Below are positions 1 through 8,713 of a stretch of DNA of 64,000 nucleotides, piece by piece. The stretch's first letter is position 1, and each line of letters opens with the position of its first letter. Below the pieces are notes generated by a model, which was given only the letters and a program-made list of their open reading frames with translations, did no database searches and had not been told where the DNA came from. The position numbers and the translations under genes are program-made. Source of the DNA: Leptotrichia wadei (GTDB taxonomy: Bacteria; Fusobacteriota; Fusobacteriia; Fusobacteriales; Leptotrichiaceae); assembly GCF_007990545.2 (NCBI RefSeq), contig NZ_AP019829.2, positions 1 to 64,000 of the forward strand, in the 5' to 3' direction.

Positions 1-121
1 ATGTATAAAATCCTATATAAAATTTAAAACTTATAAGATTTTGTTATTTTGTTGAATAGGTTATTTTAAAAATATAAGAAATTGATTTTTATGTAGTACT
101 TTTTTTTAAATAATATTTCAG

Positions 122-456
122 TTATCCACATTCCTATAATAACTAATATAATATATATATTTATATATATTATTATTATGCACTGTGGAAATGTGGGAAT
201 ATTGATGAATAAAGGGTTTGCTAGAGAATAACTTGTGGAAAACTTTTGTTGATTTTGTGGAAAACTTTTTTCAACAATATTATCCACACACTTATCAACA
301 TCAAATGTGGAAAACTAAATTAAATGTGGAAAAGCTGTGGAAAATCCCTAAATATAAGGATATAAATTTTTGTGGAAAAGTAAAAAAAAAATAACATAAC
401 TATTGTAAATATCAGATTAATAGATATTTTTTTCATGTGGAAAAGTATGTGGAAAA
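122..456. other. oriC: oriC upstream lobe: DnaA-box cluster
   Basis: About a dozen DnaA-box-like 9-mers occur here. TTATCCACA starts at 122 and 280, TTATCAACA at 292, and the complementary form TGTGGAAAA at 234, 256, 306, 325, 336, 371, 436 and 448; TGTGGAAAT at 184 is a near match. A nearly pure A/T stretch at about 147-180 is a candidate unwinding element. The cluster lies directly upstream of dnaA and has a twin after it. The boxes are seen directly; origin function follows from known bacterial origins and is inferred. No gene is seen in 1-570. Confidence 0.88.
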
Positions 457-471
457 CTTTTTCCCAAAATC

Positions 472-500
472 TTGATTATTTATTTTATATATGTTATAGT
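472..500 (+). promoter_or_regulatory. Candidate dnaA promoter
   Basis: TTGATT (472-477) and TATAGT (495-500) are separated by 17 bp and would start a transcript about 65 bases before dnaA. The -35 box lies just after the last DnaA boxes of the upstream cluster (436-456), so DnaA binding could repress its own gene, as in other bacteria. Motif match only. Confidence 0.45.
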
Positions 501-570
501 TAAATCAAATTAGAGGTTAAACGATAATGACTTTATTATAAATTGATAATATAAAGAAGGGAAATAGCAG

Positions 571-1920
571 ATGGATGTCGTGAAATTGTGGGAAAAAGTA
601 AAAAAAATTATGAAAAGGAAGATTAATGAAGGAGAGTTTGAACTTTTTTTTGAGAATGTAAAGGCAGTAAAAATAGAAGATAATGTATTTACACTTACTT
701 GTAATTCCAAATTAATAAAGGAAAGTGTGGAAAAGTATAAAAGCCAGATGGAAGAAATTGTGGAAATTGTGACAGATGAGGAAATTAAAATGAACTTTGA
801 AGTAAAAAAACAGGATGTAATGTTGTATAAATCTGAAACACACAGACTTCCAAAGGAAACAAGGGAAAAAGCTCCAATTCATACCGGATTAAATCCTAGA
901 CATCGGCTCGATAATTTTGTAGTTGGGGAAAACAGCAGGTTAGCATACAATGCATGTCTTGCAGTTGTGAAAAATCCGACTGTTTATAATCCGCTTTTCA
1001 TCTTTGGAAGTTCAGGGCTTGGAAAAACTCATCTTATGCAGGCTGTGGGAAATGCAATTTTAGAAAAGGATCCAACAAAACGAGTTTATTATTCCACTTC
1101 AGAAGAATTTGCAAATGAGTTTTTTAAAGTTTTAAATAGTGGACGGATTCAGCATTTTCGTGATACCTTTCGTGCTTTAGACGTGCTTCTTTTAGATGAT
1201 ATACAATTTTTTGAAAAGGTATTTGGACGTGGAGAAGGAACTGTGGAAGAGGAGTTTTTCCACACCTTTAATAAATTGCAGGAACTGGGAAAGCAAATAA
1301 TAATGATAAGCGACAAGTCGCCAAAAGAAATAAAGAATCTGTCAAAACGTTTAGAATCAAGATTTTTGTCAGGCTTAACTGTGGAAATACAAAGTCCAGG
1401 TTATGAAACTCGCATGATGATTTTAAAAAATATGGCTGAAGCACAAGGAATCGAGATAGATGACAGCATCCTAGAATATATTTCAGATTCTTTAAATACA
1501 AACGTAAGAGAGCTGGAAGGAACACTGACGAACCTTAATGCAAGGGCAAAACTTCTAAATGAACAAATAACATTGGAATTGGTACAGGAAATGCTTATGC
1601 ACAATGTAAAGCGGGAACAATCTAAGGTGACAGCCCAAAAAGTAATAGAAATGATTTCTACACATTATAACGTTAGCGTAGCCGATATGAAATCTAAAAA
1701 ACGTCAAAAAAAGATAGTTGAAACAAGACAAATCGCAATGTATCTCTTAAAAAATAACGATGATTTAGATTTAAGCCTAACTGCAATAGGTGGACTTTTT
1801 GGTGGAAAAGACCATAGCACAGTTATAAGCAGTATTAGAAAAATTGATAAAAAAACAAAAGAAGATATTGTTTTTAAGAAGGAAATTAATACATTAAATA
1901 AGAAGATATTCAAGAAGTAA
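571..1920 (+). CDS. dnaA: Chromosomal replication initiator protein DnaA
   Basis: DnaA binds the DnaA boxes and melts the origin as an ATP-bound oligomer. The 449-residue protein has the usual layout: N-terminal interaction domain (about 1-80), short linker, AAA+ domain with Walker A GSSGLGKTH (146-154) and Walker B VLLLDDIQFF (about 205-214), then the C-terminal helix-turn-helix box-binding domain with the signature around GGLFGGKDHSTV. A segment after Walker B (EKVFGRGEGTVEEE) looks a few residues longer than in common homologues. ATG 571 is preceded by an AAGAAGGG ribosome site. The gene is flanked on both sides by DnaA boxes, and further TGTGGAAAA matches occur inside it, for example near 726. 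Autoregulation is likely but inferred. Confidence 0.98.
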   Translation: MDVVKLWEKVKKIMKRKINEGEFELFFENVKAVKIEDNVFTLTCNSKLIKESVEKYKSQMEEIVEIVTDEEIKMNFEVKKQDVMLYKSETHRLPKETREKAPIHTGLNPRHRLDNFVVGENSRLAYNACLAVVKNPTVYNPLFIFGSSGLGKTHLMQAVGNAILEKDPTKRVYYSTSEEFANEFFKVLNSGRIQHFRDTFRALDVLLLDDIQFFEKVFGRGEGTVEEEFFHTFNKLQELGKQIIMISDKSPKEIKNLSKRLESRFLSGLTVEIQSPGYETRMMILKNMAEAQGIEIDDSILEYISDSLNTNVRELEGTLTNLNARAKLLNEQITLELVQEMLMHNVKREQSKVTAQKVIEMISTHYNVSVADMKSKKRQKKIVETRQIAMYLLKNNDDLDLSLTAIGGLFGGKDHSTVISSIRKIDKKTKEDIVFKKEINTLNKKIFKK

Positions 1921-1932
1921 TTGTGTAAAAGG

Positions 1933-2475
1933 TGTGGAAAACTTTGTGGAAAAGTCATGTAAAAAAATCTAAAATTTTCCACAGTGGAAAAAGTTTTCAA
2001 CAATGTTAATTTTTATAAATATTTATTATCAAGATAATTATATTATAATTAATTAAAAAAATAAATTTTAAGATTGTGGAAAAATAAAAATCAATTATCC
2101 ACAGTATATTGAAAAGTTTTCCACAAAAATTGTGGAAAAAAGATTGTTAAGATTATTGATTAATACTAGTATTGTGGAAAAGTAAAATTATATTGTGTAA
2201 AACTAAAATTTAGTTATCCACATTGTTAAAAAAAGTTATCCACATTTGTGTATAAACAGATTTAATTAATTTTTGATTAAATATAAGTGGTTGAAAAATT
2301 ATATAAATAAAAAATATAAAAAGTTTTCCACATAGATGAAAATTATATTCACAATATAATGTGGAAAAATGATTAGTCATAAAAGTTAGTAAAGATAAGG
2401 ATAAAATATAATTGTGGAAAAAATGTGGAAAAGATTGTGGAAAAAGTTTTCCACAAAAAAAATGAGTTTTCCACA
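1933..2475. other. oriC: oriC downstream lobe: DnaA-box cluster
   Basis: The 612-bp gap after dnaA holds no gene but about 19 DnaA-box-like 9-mers in both orientations. TGTGGAAAA starts at 1933, 1945, 2075, 2131, 2173, 2360, 2413, 2424 and 2436; TTTTCCACA at 1975, 2117, 2324, 2447 and 2467; TTATCCACA at 2095, 2214 and 2236; looser matches lie between. Several form back-to-back pairs, for example 2117/2131 and 2436/2447. Two box clusters around dnaA resemble the bipartite origins known in Bacillus subtilis and Helicobacter pylori. Which lobe unwinds cannot be told by eye. Confidence 0.85.
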
Positions 2476-2532
2476 GAAAAATTAACCATTAATTTTATTA
2501 ATGATTAAAAAAAAATAGAAGGAGAAAAGAAA

Positions 2533-2769
2533 ATGAAAAATATAGATAGTGAAATTGAAGAAATTACGATAAATACTGAGTTTATAAAATTGGATCAGCT
2601 TTTGAAATGGGCAAACTTTACAGGTTCTGGAGTGGAAGCAAAAATGTTTATTTTGAATGGAGAAGTGAAAGTAAATGATGCTGTGGAAACTAGACGTGGG
2701 AAAAAAATTTATGATGGGGATATTGTGGAGTTTGCTGGAGAAAAAGTTGTTGTAAGGGCAAGACATTAA
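2533..2769 (+). CDS. yaaA: S4-domain RNA-binding protein, YaaA family
   Basis: A 78-residue S4-like RNA-binding protein, the usual size for the small S4 protein encoded between dnaA/dnaN and recF in many low-GC bacteria. The S4 fold covers roughly residues 17-75, with the characteristic stretch IKLDQLLKWA followed by GEVKVNDAVETRRGKK and a C-terminal GDIVEF strand. ATG 2533 follows an AGAAGGAGAAAA ribosome site. Its RNA target is unknown; family members are thought to bind rRNA or ribosomal particles. Position next to the origin supports the family call. Confidence 0.88.
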   Translation: MKNIDSEIEEITINTEFIKLDQLLKWANFTGSGVEAKMFILNGEVKVNDAVETRRGKKIYDGDIVEFAGEKVVVRARH

Positions 2770-2841
2770 ATAGTTTGCTGATTTACTAAAAAGACAAATA
2801 GTTGTGAAAGTAGGCTGTGGAGAATATAAGGGGAGATTTTT

Positions 2842-4068
2842 ATGAAAAAAGGTATAGGAATTGGAGTAGAAGATTTTAGTGAAGTAATAAAAGAGAATTG
2901 TTATTATATTGACAAAACAAAATGGATAGGAGAAATTTTAGAGGATAAATCAAAAATAAAGCTATTCACACGTCCAAGAAGATTTGGGAAAACGCTTAAT
3001 ATGTCGATGTTAAAATATTTTTTTAATGTTGAAAATAAAGAAGAAAATAGAAAGTTATTTAATGGACTCGATGTTGAAAAGTCTGAATATATGTCTGAAC
3101 AGGGACAATATCCAGTGATTTTTATTTCATTGAAAAGCATAAAGGCGAAAACTTGGGAGGAAGCAATACAGGAAATTAGACTGCTAGTTTTAGAATTGTT
3201 TTCTGAATACAAGTATCTTTTGGAAGACTTGGATGAGTATGATTTGCCTAGATTTAAGAAGTATTTAATGGGCAATGCAGATTTTTCTGAATTAAAAAAT
3301 GCCTTGCTGTTTTTAACTAGAATATTATTTCAGAAGTATAAAAAAGAAGTTATCTTATTAATTGATGAATACGACAGTCCTTTAATTTCTGCTTATGAAC
3401 ATCATTATTATAGTGATGCCGTCGCATTTTTTAAAGTATTTTACGGAGAAGCACTGAAAACTAACCAATATTTAAAAATGGGAGTTATGACTGGAATTAT
3501 AAGGGTTATTAAGGCTGGAATATTTTCTGACTTGAACAATCTAAATGTTTATTCTATTTTAGAAAATGAATATTCCGAGTTTTTTGGTTTTAATCAGGGT
3601 GAGGTTGAAGAAACTCTTGAATATTTTGATGTAAAGTATGAACTTTTTGATGTTAAGGCTTGGTATGACGGTTATAAATTTGGTGATTCTGATGTGTATA
3701 ATCCTTGGAGTATTTTAAAATTTTTAAAATCTAAAAAAATTGGTTCTCACTGGATTGATACTTCTGGGAATTTCTTGATTAATCAGATTTTGAAAAATAC
3801 AGATTCTGAAATTATGGAAACTTTGGAAGCTCTTTTTAATGGAGAAACTGTTGAAGAAAATATCGGTGGTAATTCTGATTTATCTAGTTTATTGGGGCAA
3901 GAGGAAATTTGGGAACTTCTTTTATTTAGCGGATATTTGACTATTAATGAAAAAATTGGGGAAGACTATGAGGATGTGTATTCCTTGAGATTGCCTAATA
4001 GGGAGGTAAGGGAGTTTTTTAGGAAGAAATTTATTGATGTAAATTTTGGGGAAAGTAGTTACAGATAG
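2842..4068 (+). CDS. AAA-ATPase-like protein, C-terminally truncated (lacks nuclease domain)
   Basis: Belongs to the AAA-ATPase-like family (PF09820 type) that normally ends in a PD-(D/E)XK nuclease-like domain. The N-terminus has the nucleotide-binding loop TRPRRFGKTLNMSML (about 43-57) and a Walker-B-like LLIDEYDSP near 173. It parallels the 555-residue paralogue at 16407-18074 up to the REVREFFRKKF segment, then stops at 408 residues, so the roughly 150-residue nuclease domain is missing. recF begins 27 bp later, so no remnant of that domain is left. Family function is unresolved; mobile or defence roles have been suggested. It breaks the expected yaaA-recF adjacency, which suggests insertion with truncation. 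ATG 2842 follows AAGGGGAG. Confidence 0.85.
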   Translation: MKKGIGIGVEDFSEVIKENCYYIDKTKWIGEILEDKSKIKLFTRPRRFGKTLNMSMLKYFFNVENKEENRKLFNGLDVEKSEYMSEQGQYPVIFISLKSIKAKTWEEAIQEIRLLVLELFSEYKYLLEDLDEYDLPRFKKYLMGNADFSELKNALLFLTRILFQKYKKEVILLIDEYDSPLISAYEHHYYSDAVAFFKVFYGEALKTNQYLKMGVMTGIIRVIKAGIFSDLNNLNVYSILENEYSEFFGFNQGEVEETLEYFDVKYELFDVKAWYDGYKFGDSDVYNPWSILKFLKSKKIGSHWIDTSGNFLINQILKNTDSEIMETLEALFNGETVEENIGGNSDLSSLLGQEEIWELLLFSGYLTINEKIGEDYEDVYSLRLPNREVREFFRKKFIDVNFGESSYR

Positions 4069-4095
4069 TTATAGTGTGAAGGGAAAGAAATAGCG

Positions 4096-5187
4096 ATGTA
4101 TTTGGATCAGATTAGTTTTAATAACTTTCGTTGCCTTGTGGATGGGAAGTTGAAGTTTGACAGGTATTTTAATTTAATATATGGGAAAAATGGACAGGGG
4201 AAGACATCGCTTATTGAGGCTGTCCATTTTTTGGCTACGGGGAAAAGCTTTAGGACTAAGAAGGTTAAGGAGATTCGCAAGTATAATTTGAACAGGCTGA
4301 TTGTGTTTGGGAAGTATAGACATAAGGATTTGTCGGAAAATGCTATTGCTATTGATGTGAATGAGGATAAGAAGGACTTTTATATTGATAGGGAAAAAAA
4401 TAAATATATAAATTATGTGGGGCTACTTAACATTATTTCGTTTATTCCTGAAGATATTGAGCTGATTATTGGGAATCCTGGTGTTAGGAGAAACTTTTTT
4501 AATTATGAGATTTCGCAGGCAAAAAAGGAGTATTTACAGTCGATTGTGAATTTTGAGAAAATATTGAAGGTGCGGAACAAGCTTATAAAGGAAAAAAAGA
4601 CTGGCGAGGAAATTTATAAGATTTATAACGAAAAATTTATAGAGGAGGGGCTGAATATTGTTTTAAATCGGCAGGAGTTTATAAAAAAAATATCAATTTT
4701 ATTAAACTTGAATTATCGTAAGTTATTTGATGAAAATTCAGAATTAAAATTAAAATATGACTGTTTTCTTGGAGATGTGGAAAAGAAGACTAGGGAAGAA
4801 TTGAAGGAAAAATTTGAAATGTTATGTAAAAGGAAAAGCGAGAGGGAAAAGTTTCTTGGATACAGCCTGCTTGGCCCTCAAAAAGATGATTTTATCTTTG
4901 AGCTGAATGGGAAAAATGCAAAGGCATATTCTTCACAAGGGGAGAAAAAATCCATAATATTCTCGCTAAAAATTTCAGAAATTGATATTTTAATAAAGGA
5001 AAAAAAGGAGTATCCGATATTTATAATGGACGACATCGCTTCATATTTTGATGAAGTCAGAAAAAAAAGTATTTTAAGTTATTTTGCAAATAAAAAAATC
5101 CAGTGTTTTATAACTTCGACAGAGGATTTGGGAATAGAAGGGAAAAAATTTATTGTGGAAAAGGGAAAAGTTGTAGAAAAAAAATAA
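4096..5187 (+). CDS. recF: DNA replication and repair protein RecF
   Basis: RecF is an SMC/ABC-type ATPase that helps load RecA at gapped or stalled forks with RecO and RecR. The 363-residue sequence shows Walker A GKNGQGKTSLIEA (about 30-42), the ABC-type signature YSSQGEKKS (about 280), and Walker B PIFIMDDIASYFDE (about 312-325). Length is typical. ATG 4096 follows GAAGGGAAAG. The next gene starts 16 bp downstream, so the two are probably cotranscribed. Its place near dnaA is the ancestral arrangement, except that dnaN is absent and an ATPase gene lies upstream. Confidence 0.97.
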   Translation: MYLDQISFNNFRCLVDGKLKFDRYFNLIYGKNGQGKTSLIEAVHFLATGKSFRTKKVKEIRKYNLNRLIVFGKYRHKDLSENAIAIDVNEDKKDFYIDREKNKYINYVGLLNIISFIPEDIELIIGNPGVRRNFFNYEISQAKKEYLQSIVNFEKILKVRNKLIKEKKTGEEIYKIYNEKFIEEGLNIVLNRQEFIKKISILLNLNYRKLFDENSELKLKYDCFLGDVEKKTREELKEKFEMLCKRKSEREKFLGYSLLGPQKDDFIFELNGKNAKAYSSQGEKKSIIFSLKISEIDILIKEKKEYPIFIMDDIASYFDEVRKKSILSYFANKKIQCFITSTEDLGIEGKKFIVEKGKVVEKK

Positions 5188-5203
5188 ATAAAAGGGTTGA
5201 GAA

Positions 5204-6247
5204 ATGGAAGAAATTAAAGAATTAAAAAGTTTGGCATTAGAGGCGATTGAAAAGCAAAGTTCACTTTTAAAAAATGAGAAATATATTTTTTTGAAAATTA
5301 AGAAAAGTTGGAAGCAAATTGTAAATGGTCCAATTGGTGAAAAAACTTATCCGAAGGGACTATTTAATAGAAATTTGATTGTAGTTATTAATGATAATGT
5401 TATTTATCATACAACAATAATGTGTAAAGAAGTTATAAAGGAAAAAATAAATACTTTCTTGAATGGAGAATTTGTGGAAAATATAGAGTTTATGAAAATA
5501 AATTATAAAGTAAAACGTGATTTATTGGATGAACTTATTGAAAATGAGGAAAATAGAGGGACAATTCGAATTGGGGAGATTCCAAAAGGGAATGTTAGGA
5601 AAAAAGAAGTAAATATTGAAGCAGAAAATAAAATTACAGGAAGAATAGAGGATATTATACTTTCTTCAGAGGAAATTAAGGAAATTCATGAGAATATTGA
5701 TAAAATTGATGAAAAATATGAGGACATTGCTAGAAATTTGGAAAAAATTGCAATAAAATTGAAAAAAAGAGAAAAATATTTGAAAAGTATTGGATATATA
5801 GAGTGTGAGAATTGTAAAATTCTATTTTTGCAGGAAAGTAATGAAAAAATGTGTTTTGAGTGCAGAATGAATGAGAAAAATCAGAAATTTCAGAAAATAA
5901 CAGATTTAATAAGAAATAAACCGTATATTTCAGAAAAACAGGCAGTCCGAATGACAAATACCGATAAATCCACATATTATAAGGCACGGGATATTTTGGC
6001 ACAGCAGACTTACAATGATATGCTTTATTACTGCCTTGAAAAAAACAGGGAAATTTCTTTAAATGAGGATTATGAGTTTGAAATTCGGAGTGAGTCAAGG
6101 GAAGATGTGGAAAAATTTATAAAGAATTATGTGGATTATAAAGTCGGGAGTGATAATGAGGAGGTTTTTAAGATTGAGAGAAAGTGGGCTTTGAGAAGGT
6201 TAAGAAAGGATATGAAATTTAGGCTTGAGAATAGTAGGAGATATTGA
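5204..6247 (+). CDS. DUF721/DciA-like protein with C-terminal zinc ribbon
   Basis: Residues 1 to about 110 resemble DUF721, the family that includes DciA, the ancestral loader of the DnaB helicase: IFLKIKKSWKQIVNG, then a Leu/Val-rich core ending near NGEFVENIEFMKI. A charged middle region follows. From about residue 200 there is a CxxC...CxxC zinc-ribbon pattern (CENCKILF...MCFECRM). After it comes a helix-turn-helix-like stretch around EKQAVRMTNTDKSTYYKARD. At 347 residues it is about three times the size of minimal DciA proteins. It directly follows recF, a common place for DUF721 genes. The DUF721 call is fairly firm; a helicase-loading role is inferred. Confidence 0.75.
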   Translation: MEEIKELKSLALEAIEKQSSLLKNEKYIFLKIKKSWKQIVNGPIGEKTYPKGLFNRNLIVVINDNVIYHTTIMCKEVIKEKINTFLNGEFVENIEFMKINYKVKRDLLDELIENEENRGTIRIGEIPKGNVRKKEVNIEAENKITGRIEDIILSSEEIKEIHENIDKIDEKYEDIARNLEKIAIKLKKREKYLKSIGYIECENCKILFLQESNEKMCFECRMNEKNQKFQKITDLIRNKPYISEKQAVRMTNTDKSTYYKARDILAQQTYNDMLYYCLEKNREISLNEDYEFEIRSESREDVEKFIKNYVDYKVGSDNEEVFKIERKWALRRLRKDMKFRLENSRRY

Positions 6248-6341
6248 TTTTATAGCAAAATTTTTTTAAAACATATTTCAATATCATGATTTATTCGGAT
6301 TAATATTATTACTCATTTAGAGAGTAAATGTTTAATAAATT

Positions 6342-6539
6342 TTGAATTATACACTATTTATCAAGAAATTAAAACTTCTTGTTTTCAATACAGTTTCTAT
6401 TTTTTTATGGGATTTAGTATTAGATTATTTGTTTAATAACAGTTTTTACTATTTTTATTATGTTTTTTCTTTTATTTTCACAGGATTGCTCATTGCCGCA
6501 AATCCTTATCTTGCAATGAAGGTTCATTCTAATAATTAA
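6342..6539 (+). CDS. Small hydrophobic protein, possibly a remnant
   Basis: A 65-residue open frame starting at TTG (6342), with two likely membrane segments (about 12-34 and 37-56). No clear ribosome site precedes it: the nearby AGAGAG leads instead to an ATG at 6328 that meets a stop after five codons. No family recognised. It may be a real small membrane protein or the tail of a lost gene. Confidence 0.3.
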   Translation: MNYTLFIKKLKLLVFNTVSIFLWDLVLDYLFNNSFYYFYYVFSFIFTGLLIAANPYLAMKVHSNN

Positions 6540-6544
6540 AATTG

Positions 6545-6665
6545 TGGCAAGAATCGCTACGTAATACCTATGGCTAGACTCTGACTTTTATTTGCCCAAC
6601 TCTGAAATTCCTCATTCTAGTCATCAGGCAGTCGTAGTTGAACAAATAAGAGCTCCGTCGGTTTA
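6545..6665. other. GC-richer intergenic segment with inverted repeats
   Basis: This roughly 120-bp stretch is much richer in G and C than its surroundings and has no open frame. It contains complementary pairs CTACG (about 6558) with CGTAG (about 6645) and TTATTTG (about 6589) with CAAATAA (about 6652), consistent with a folded RNA or a mobile-element scar. No known RNA family was recognised. The spherulin-like gene starts 75 bp further on. Confidence 0.3.
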
Positions 6666-6740
6666 TTAAAACTAAAAAATATGTTAAAATGATATATCTT
6701 AACTATTTGATAAAAAAATTGAAAGAAGGTAAAAAAGGAA

Positions 6741-7541
6741 ATGAAGAAAATATTTTTAATGATTGGAATACTCTTGGGAATTAATGGATTTTCAGATAAG
6801 AATATTAATAAAGATAATGTGAAAATAAAACAGTCTGTGATTGCTACAACGTATACTTACCCAGATGGAAAAAATTCATTTTGGAATGATATTTTGATAC
6901 TGGGGAAAGAGAAGGTTCCTTATGTACTGATAAATCCAAATAATGGTGCAGGAAAAAAGGTAGAAGTGAATTATGCAGCTCAGATTAAAAAAAATAAGGA
7001 AGCTGGGATAAAAAATATTGCTTATATTCCGACAAATTATCAAAAGAGAAATATTGGGAAAGTAAAAGATGAAGTTGACAGATATTTGGAATTTTATGGC
7101 AAAGATAATATAAATGGATTCTTTTTTGATGAAATTGCTTCGGATACTTTGCAACAGGTAAATTATATGAAGGAAGTTTTTGATTATGTGAAAAATAAGT
7201 CTAAAAATAATTTCGTGATTGCCAATCCAGGAGCACCGATTACTGATGCGATTTCACCTTATGCGGATATTTTTGTAACAAGTGAGGTAAGTGCAAATGT
7301 GTATATTAACAAATTTGAGAAGCCGAAATCTAATTTTGAGAATAATAAGGCAAATGCAAAACATATTTGGCATATTGTGCATAGTGCTAATCCTAAGGAC
7401 TATGCGGAAATTATAAGGTTATCAAAAGAGAGAAATGCAGGATGGCTCATGATAACAGATGATGTTATGCCAAATCCTTATGACAGGAAGCCATCTAAAT
7501 TTGTGGAAATGGTAAATATGGTAAATATGGTTAATGATTAA
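6741..7541 (+). CDS. Secreted spherulation-specific family 4 (GH114-like) protein
   Basis: A 266-residue exported protein with an N-terminal signal peptide (about residues 1-18, KKIFLMIGILLGINGFS). The rest resembles spherulin-4-type TIM-barrel proteins related to GH114 polygalactosaminidases: YVLINPNNGAG (about 55-67), IAYIPTNY, a catalytic-barrel-like GFFFDEIASD (about 125-134) and VIANPG. The likely role is hydrolysis of a cell-surface or host glycan; the substrate is unknown. ATG 6741 follows GAAGAAAGGTAAAAAAGG. The C-terminus carries a small VNM repeat. It stands alone, with no obvious operon partner. Confidence 0.7.
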   Translation: MKKIFLMIGILLGINGFSDKNINKDNVKIKQSVIATTYTYPDGKNSFWNDILILGKEKVPYVLINPNNGAGKKVEVNYAAQIKKNKEAGIKNIAYIPTNYQKRNIGKVKDEVDRYLEFYGKDNINGFFFDEIASDTLQQVNYMKEVFDYVKNKSKNNFVIANPGAPITDAISPYADIFVTSEVSANVYINKFEKPKSNFENNKANAKHIWHIVHSANPKDYAEIIRLSKERNAGWLMITDDVMPNPYDRKPSKFVEMVNMVNMVND

Positions 7542-7656
7542 TTTTTATTATTGTTATTTAGGTTTTTTAAAAGAAAAAATATAAAAAATACTGTATTAAT
7601 GAAATTTTATAGACTTTTAAAAATTATAAAAGAATTTAAACATAAATGGAGAAAAA

Positions 7657-8685
7657 ATGTATATTAAAGAATTATTGAAGGAAGCGGATAAGTCAATAGA
7701 AAATTATAAGTATAATGATGCACTTGTGTATTTGAAGTCAGTGCTTGAAATTGATGAGAGCAACTATTCGGCACTCATGACACTTTCCAAAATTTATACA
7801 GATTTTGGGATGTTCGAGGAAGCGAAGGAGTATGCTGAAAAATTGTATAAAAAGTATCCTGAGAGTAAGGATACGCTTTTTACGTTGGGACTTATTTATC
7901 AGTCGCTTGGGAGACTGAAAAAGGCAATTTTGCTTTATAAAAAATTTCTGGAAATAGAAAAAAATTATTTTGTGTATCTTAATATGGGAATGTCCTATGC
8001 TTTGTTGAAGTATTATAGAAAGGCAATTGAAAATATTAATATTGCGATAGAAATGGAGCCTGAAAGCTCGGAAGCGTATGTTGAAAAGGGCGATTGCCTT
8101 ACAATGATGGGAAAATATGACGAGGCCATTTCTGAATATGAAAAATTGTTAAATTTTAAATTTAACGAAGTGGAGGAATTTTCACTTTATGCACGAATGG
8201 GCGATACAATGGCTTATGCGAATAATATAAAGGAAGTTATAAAATATTATAATATTGCTATAAATTGTGAAAATGTGGAAGATTATATATTTGAAGATTA
8301 TTTTGAGATATTATTTAGAGCTGGAGAGTATAGTGAAATAAAGATTTTGCTTTTAAATTATGAAAACGCAACAAATGAAAATAAAAAGCTTTCACGGATA
8401 AAAATGCTGAATTTGCAAGGAAGATTTTTTGTGAAAGTTGCAGATTATGAAAGTGCACAAAAAGTTTGTGATAAAATGATAATCCTAGAGCCTGAAAATT
8501 TTCGACATTATGTGAATTTAGCTTATATTCTGGAATTACAGCATAAATATGACAGGGCACTTGAATGTGTGGATAAAATGGAAAAAATTATGGAAGATAA
8601 GGAATTTCTAAAGGAATTGAGAAAAAGAATAAGAAAAAATAAGAGAAAATTTGAAAGAGAAAAAAAGAAAAATTCAGAAGAGTAA
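7657..8685 (+). CDS. Tetratricopeptide-repeat protein
   Basis: A 342-residue, mostly alpha-helical protein without a signal peptide. Several TPR units are visible, with the usual A/G at position 8, A at 20 and P at 32, for example NYSALMTLSKIYTDFGMFEEA (about 34-54), SKDTLFTLGLIYQSLGRLKKA and SSEAYVEKGDCLTMMGKYDEA. TPRs usually act as protein-docking scaffolds; no partner can be named. The C-terminus is very basic. It lies 28 bp upstream of the LPS-kinase-like gene, so the two may be cotranscribed. ATG 7657 follows ATGGAGAAA. Confidence 0.85.
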   Translation: MYIKELLKEADKSIENYKYNDALVYLKSVLEIDESNYSALMTLSKIYTDFGMFEEAKEYAEKLYKKYPESKDTLFTLGLIYQSLGRLKKAILLYKKFLEIEKNYFVYLNMGMSYALLKYYRKAIENINIAIEMEPESSEAYVEKGDCLTMMGKYDEAISEYEKLLNFKFNEVEEFSLYARMGDTMAYANNIKEVIKYYNIAINCENVEDYIFEDYFEILFRAGEYSEIKILLLNYENATNENKKLSRIKMLNLQGRFFVKVADYESAQKVCDKMIILEPENFRHYVNLAYILELQHKYDRALECVDKMEKIMEDKEFLKELRKRIRKNKRKFEREKKKNSEE

Positions 8686-8713
8686 AAAAAATTAAAAATT
8701 ATGGGGATTTCAA

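Noticed and set aside
122-456. Repeated TGTGGAAAA as a CRISPR array
   Set aside because: Units are 9 bp, in both orientations and irregularly spaced, and match DnaA boxes; no 25-40 bp repeats or cas genes.
6328-6345. ATG 6328 as start of the small membrane frame
   Set aside because: It reads into a stop after five codons in another frame; only TTG 6342 gives the 65-residue protein.
7000-7160. Minus-strand open frames inside plus-strand genes, such as the one at 6876-7154
   Set aside because: They lie wholly within well-supported genes, have no ribosome sites and show compositions typical of antisense shadows.
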